Shown here one piece after another: positions 53,823-55,318 of a DNA stretch of 55,318 nucleotides. Positions within the stretch are counted from its first letter, which is position 1. Every line of letters begins with the position of its first letter. A program made the position numbers and the translations under genes. This DNA comes from Verrucomicrobiota bacterium (GTDB lineage: Bacteria; Verrucomicrobiota; Verrucomicrobiae; Limisphaerales; UBA11358): contig JACZKP010000207.1 of assembly GCA_014860005.1 (NCBI GenBank), positions 1 to 55,318 on the forward strand, in the 5' to 3' direction. The notes under the pieces are model-generated. The model saw nothing but the letters and a program-made list of their open reading frames with translations. It made no database searches and was not told where the DNA came from.

Positions 53823-55085
53823 TCATTGCGGTTCGTGCTCCTTCTCCTGCTCGGCGACTTGATTTTGCGCGCCAGCCGAACGAAACCGGATCACCGTGAA
53901 GTCCTGGGTTTCGTCCAGACGGAAACCAAGCTTCAGGATTTCTCGCGCAAGCTCCGGCATGTGCGCCGCACCCCAAGGCACGACAAATTCATCCGCCTGC
54001 GAAAGCCGGGAACTGAGTTCCGCCATGAGATGGCGGTTACGCTTGCCGAGCAGATCATCCATCAGTTCCTGCTCGAAACCCGGCGCCGGGGTGGATTGCA
54101 TCATCTGCAACAGGCTGTCAACGTTGAGGCCCTGGGAATGAATCCGCATGGTCAGGTTGAGAAACCCTATGGTGTTCGTCGTGAACTGCGCAACGTCCAC
54201 GTCGGCCGGCACGACTCGACCCTGGGTCGGCTGGAACTCCTTCGCTTGCTCGGTTACGCCGAGGGACTTGGCCATCCGTTTGTAACTGAGCCGGTTCGTG
54301 AGCAGGCCGCTCTCGTCGCTTACTCCTTCCATGAGAATGATCGCGTTGGTGGTAAACGATTCCGAGAGCACCCGGTAAAAGCTGCGATCAGCAACGTGCG
54401 CCATGGGAAACAACTGGACCGATTTGCCGTCGTCGCGAACGTATGTTCTCGCCTGAACCATGAGACCGCCCGGTCGCAGCGCCACGAAGCCATCGCTGAA
54501 ATGATCCACGGCCAGCCCCGCGCAGACCACCAGGTAAATGAAGGCGGCGGGCAGCAGCACAAAAACGTTGACCAGCGCGAATGCCGCCAGGTTTCGCCAG
54601 CTAAAGCGCCGCGCTTCAAGCCGTGCCTCAGCTACCAGCGGCCAGCGCAACTTGAACCCGCCCTGGGCGTAATAAAGCACGGTGAGCCCGCACCCGACCT
54701 GGCAGAGCGATACGACCCATCCCAGCGGGTGCAGCCAGCTATAGCGATAAATGAGGAACGGCATGACGACCAGGAAGGCCAGCGGGTTGAAGAGGGCCAG
54801 CGGCAGAAACAGCCGTTTGGGAATCATTGGTGTAAGCCCCATCAAGCCATAAATCCCAACCGACATCAGGAGGGCAAGAACGGCCAGCAGCCCGCGGATT
54901 GTCCCGAGGATGCGGACATTGCCGAACGCGATCAAGGAGTCGTCCCCCAGCGAAACAAGGGCATCCGTCAGGAACAAGACGAGGTAAAGACTCAAAACCG
55001 TGGCGAGCATCGTCCGCAAGGGCTGGGATTGCGGCTGTGGCGGCAGCCGGGGCGGAACGGCGGTCAATGGCGGAGGAGCGTTCAT
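53823..55085 (-). CDS. Membrane protein with TraB/GumN-like domain
   Basis: A 420-residue protein. Four to five membrane segments lie in the first 190 residues (MLATVLSLYLVLFLTDALV; RGLLAVLALLMSVGIYGLMG; PLALFNPLAFLVVMPFLIYR; AFALVNVFVLLPAAFIYLV). The soluble half resembles the TraB/PrgY/GumN (TIKI-like) family: VQLFPMAHVADRSFY with its histidine, IILMEGVSDESGL with a glutamate, and EFVVPWGAAHMPELAREIL with a second histidine. In the family these residues form a putative metalloprotease site. The membrane-anchored arrangement with a preceding multi-span region is less usual. The start at 55085 (MNAPPPLTAV) avoids an unlikely upstream extension. Confidence 0.72.
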   Translation of the reverse strand: MNAPPPLTAVPPRLPPQPQSQPLRTMLATVLSLYLVLFLTDALVSLGDDSLIAFGNVRILGTIRGLLAVLALLMSVGIYGLMGLTPMIPKRLFLPLALFNPLAFLVVMPFLIYRYSWLHPLGWVVSLCQVGCGLTVLYYAQGGFKLRWPLVAEARLEARRFSWRNLAAFALVNVFVLLPAAFIYLVVCAGLAVDHFSDGFVALRPGGLMVQARTYVRDDGKSVQLFPMAHVADRSFYRVLSESFTTNAIILMEGVSDESGLLTNRLSYKRMAKSLGVTEQAKEFQPTQGRVVPADVDVAQFTTNTIGFLNLTMRIHSQGLNVDSLLQMMQSTPAPGFEQELMDDLLGKRNRHLMAELSSRLSQADEFVVPWGAAHMPELAREILKLGFRLDETQDFTVIRFRSAGAQNQVAEQEKEHEPQ

Positions 55086-55178
55086 CACGGAGTGGTTAGA
55101 TACTTCTTTTGAAGGCGCAGTCAAGGAGTGGCGGGTCAATACTTTCAACTCGGGGACGGTTCGCCACTTGCAGGCACA

Positions 55179-55318
55179 TTAGCCCGACTTCCGCTATTCA
55201 GGGTGGAATGATGACGCAAGTGGTTGGCATCCAATCCAGCGATCAAAAAGGTCTGCACTACAGAGGCTCATTCGACCAGTTTGCCTGATGTGGTAATCCT
55301 CGGCGGTGGCTGTTCCGG
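55179..55318. repeat. Right copy of 140-bp terminal inverted repeat
   Basis: An exact reverse complement of 2-141. Read outward on the plus strand, it carries the same open stretch ending PDVVILGGGCSG at the contig edge, possibly the beginning of a nucleotide- or flavin-binding protein that continues beyond the window. Confidence 0.9.

Overview
The window looks like one chromosomal contig from a Verrucomicrobiota bacterium, probably of the Pedosphaera/Limisphaera type. The reasons are a PSD1-type (DUF1549/DUF1553) cytochrome gene paired with a DUF1501 gene, an Alternative Complex III operon, GC-rich codon use, few clear Shine-Dalgarno sites, and many interspersed palindromic repeats between and inside genes. 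Housekeeping genes (pgk, tpiA, secG, lepB, yraN) argue against a plasmid or phage. Both ends stop in the same 140-bp sequence in inverted orientation (2-141 and 55179-55318), so the contig probably ends where the assembler met a dispersed repeat.

Layout. 0.3-5.5 kb (minus): DUF1501 and PSD1 genes, separated by a small four-helix-bundle (23S intervening-sequence type) gene that is flanked by inverted A/C-rich and G/T-rich repeats. 5.5-7.3 kb: a repeat-rich stretch with two tiny membrane/lipoprotein genes and one orphan gene. 7.3-14.2 kb (plus): D-threonine-aldolase-like enzyme, a membrane protein, an EF-G paralogue, an acyltransferase-like membrane protein, a peptidoglycan amidase lipoprotein and signal peptidase I. 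14.4-19 kb: a single-chain MmeI-like restriction-modification enzyme carrying three palindromic elements read through in frame, an unknown gene, and a decayed fragment of the same enzyme.

19.3-30.7 kb (plus) holds the main respiratory locus: actABCDEF, a small single-span protein, then ccoN-like, ccoO-like and monoheme ccoP-like genes, most of them overlapping by a few bases. The CcoN-like subunit aligns well with cbb3 oxidase subunit I but has lost all six heme/CuB histidines. The cluster therefore encodes a quinol:cytochrome c oxidoreductase linked to a cofactor-less oxidase-like membrane subunit and two cytochromes c, not a recognisable O2 reductase. This is the strongest candidate for something undescribed.

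30.7-43 kb: methyltransferase, YraN, TM2 protein, PQQ-like propeller, an N-acyltransferase/aminotransferase fusion, thioredoxin-TPR protein, lipoprotein, amidohydrolase with a CBM9-like tail, PIG-L deacetylase and quinone oxidoreductase. 42.3-50.1 kb (minus): pgk-tpiA-secG followed by peptide ABC transporter genes oppA-oppB-oppC and a membrane-anchored EEP hydrolase. The OppA reading frame is lengthened by about 137 residues encoded by nested palindromic repeats. 50.3-55.1 kb: an unknown two-gene unit, an aldehyde dehydrogenase, an SRPBCC protein and a membrane protein with a TraB/GumN-like domain. I saw no tRNA, rRNA or CRISPR array.
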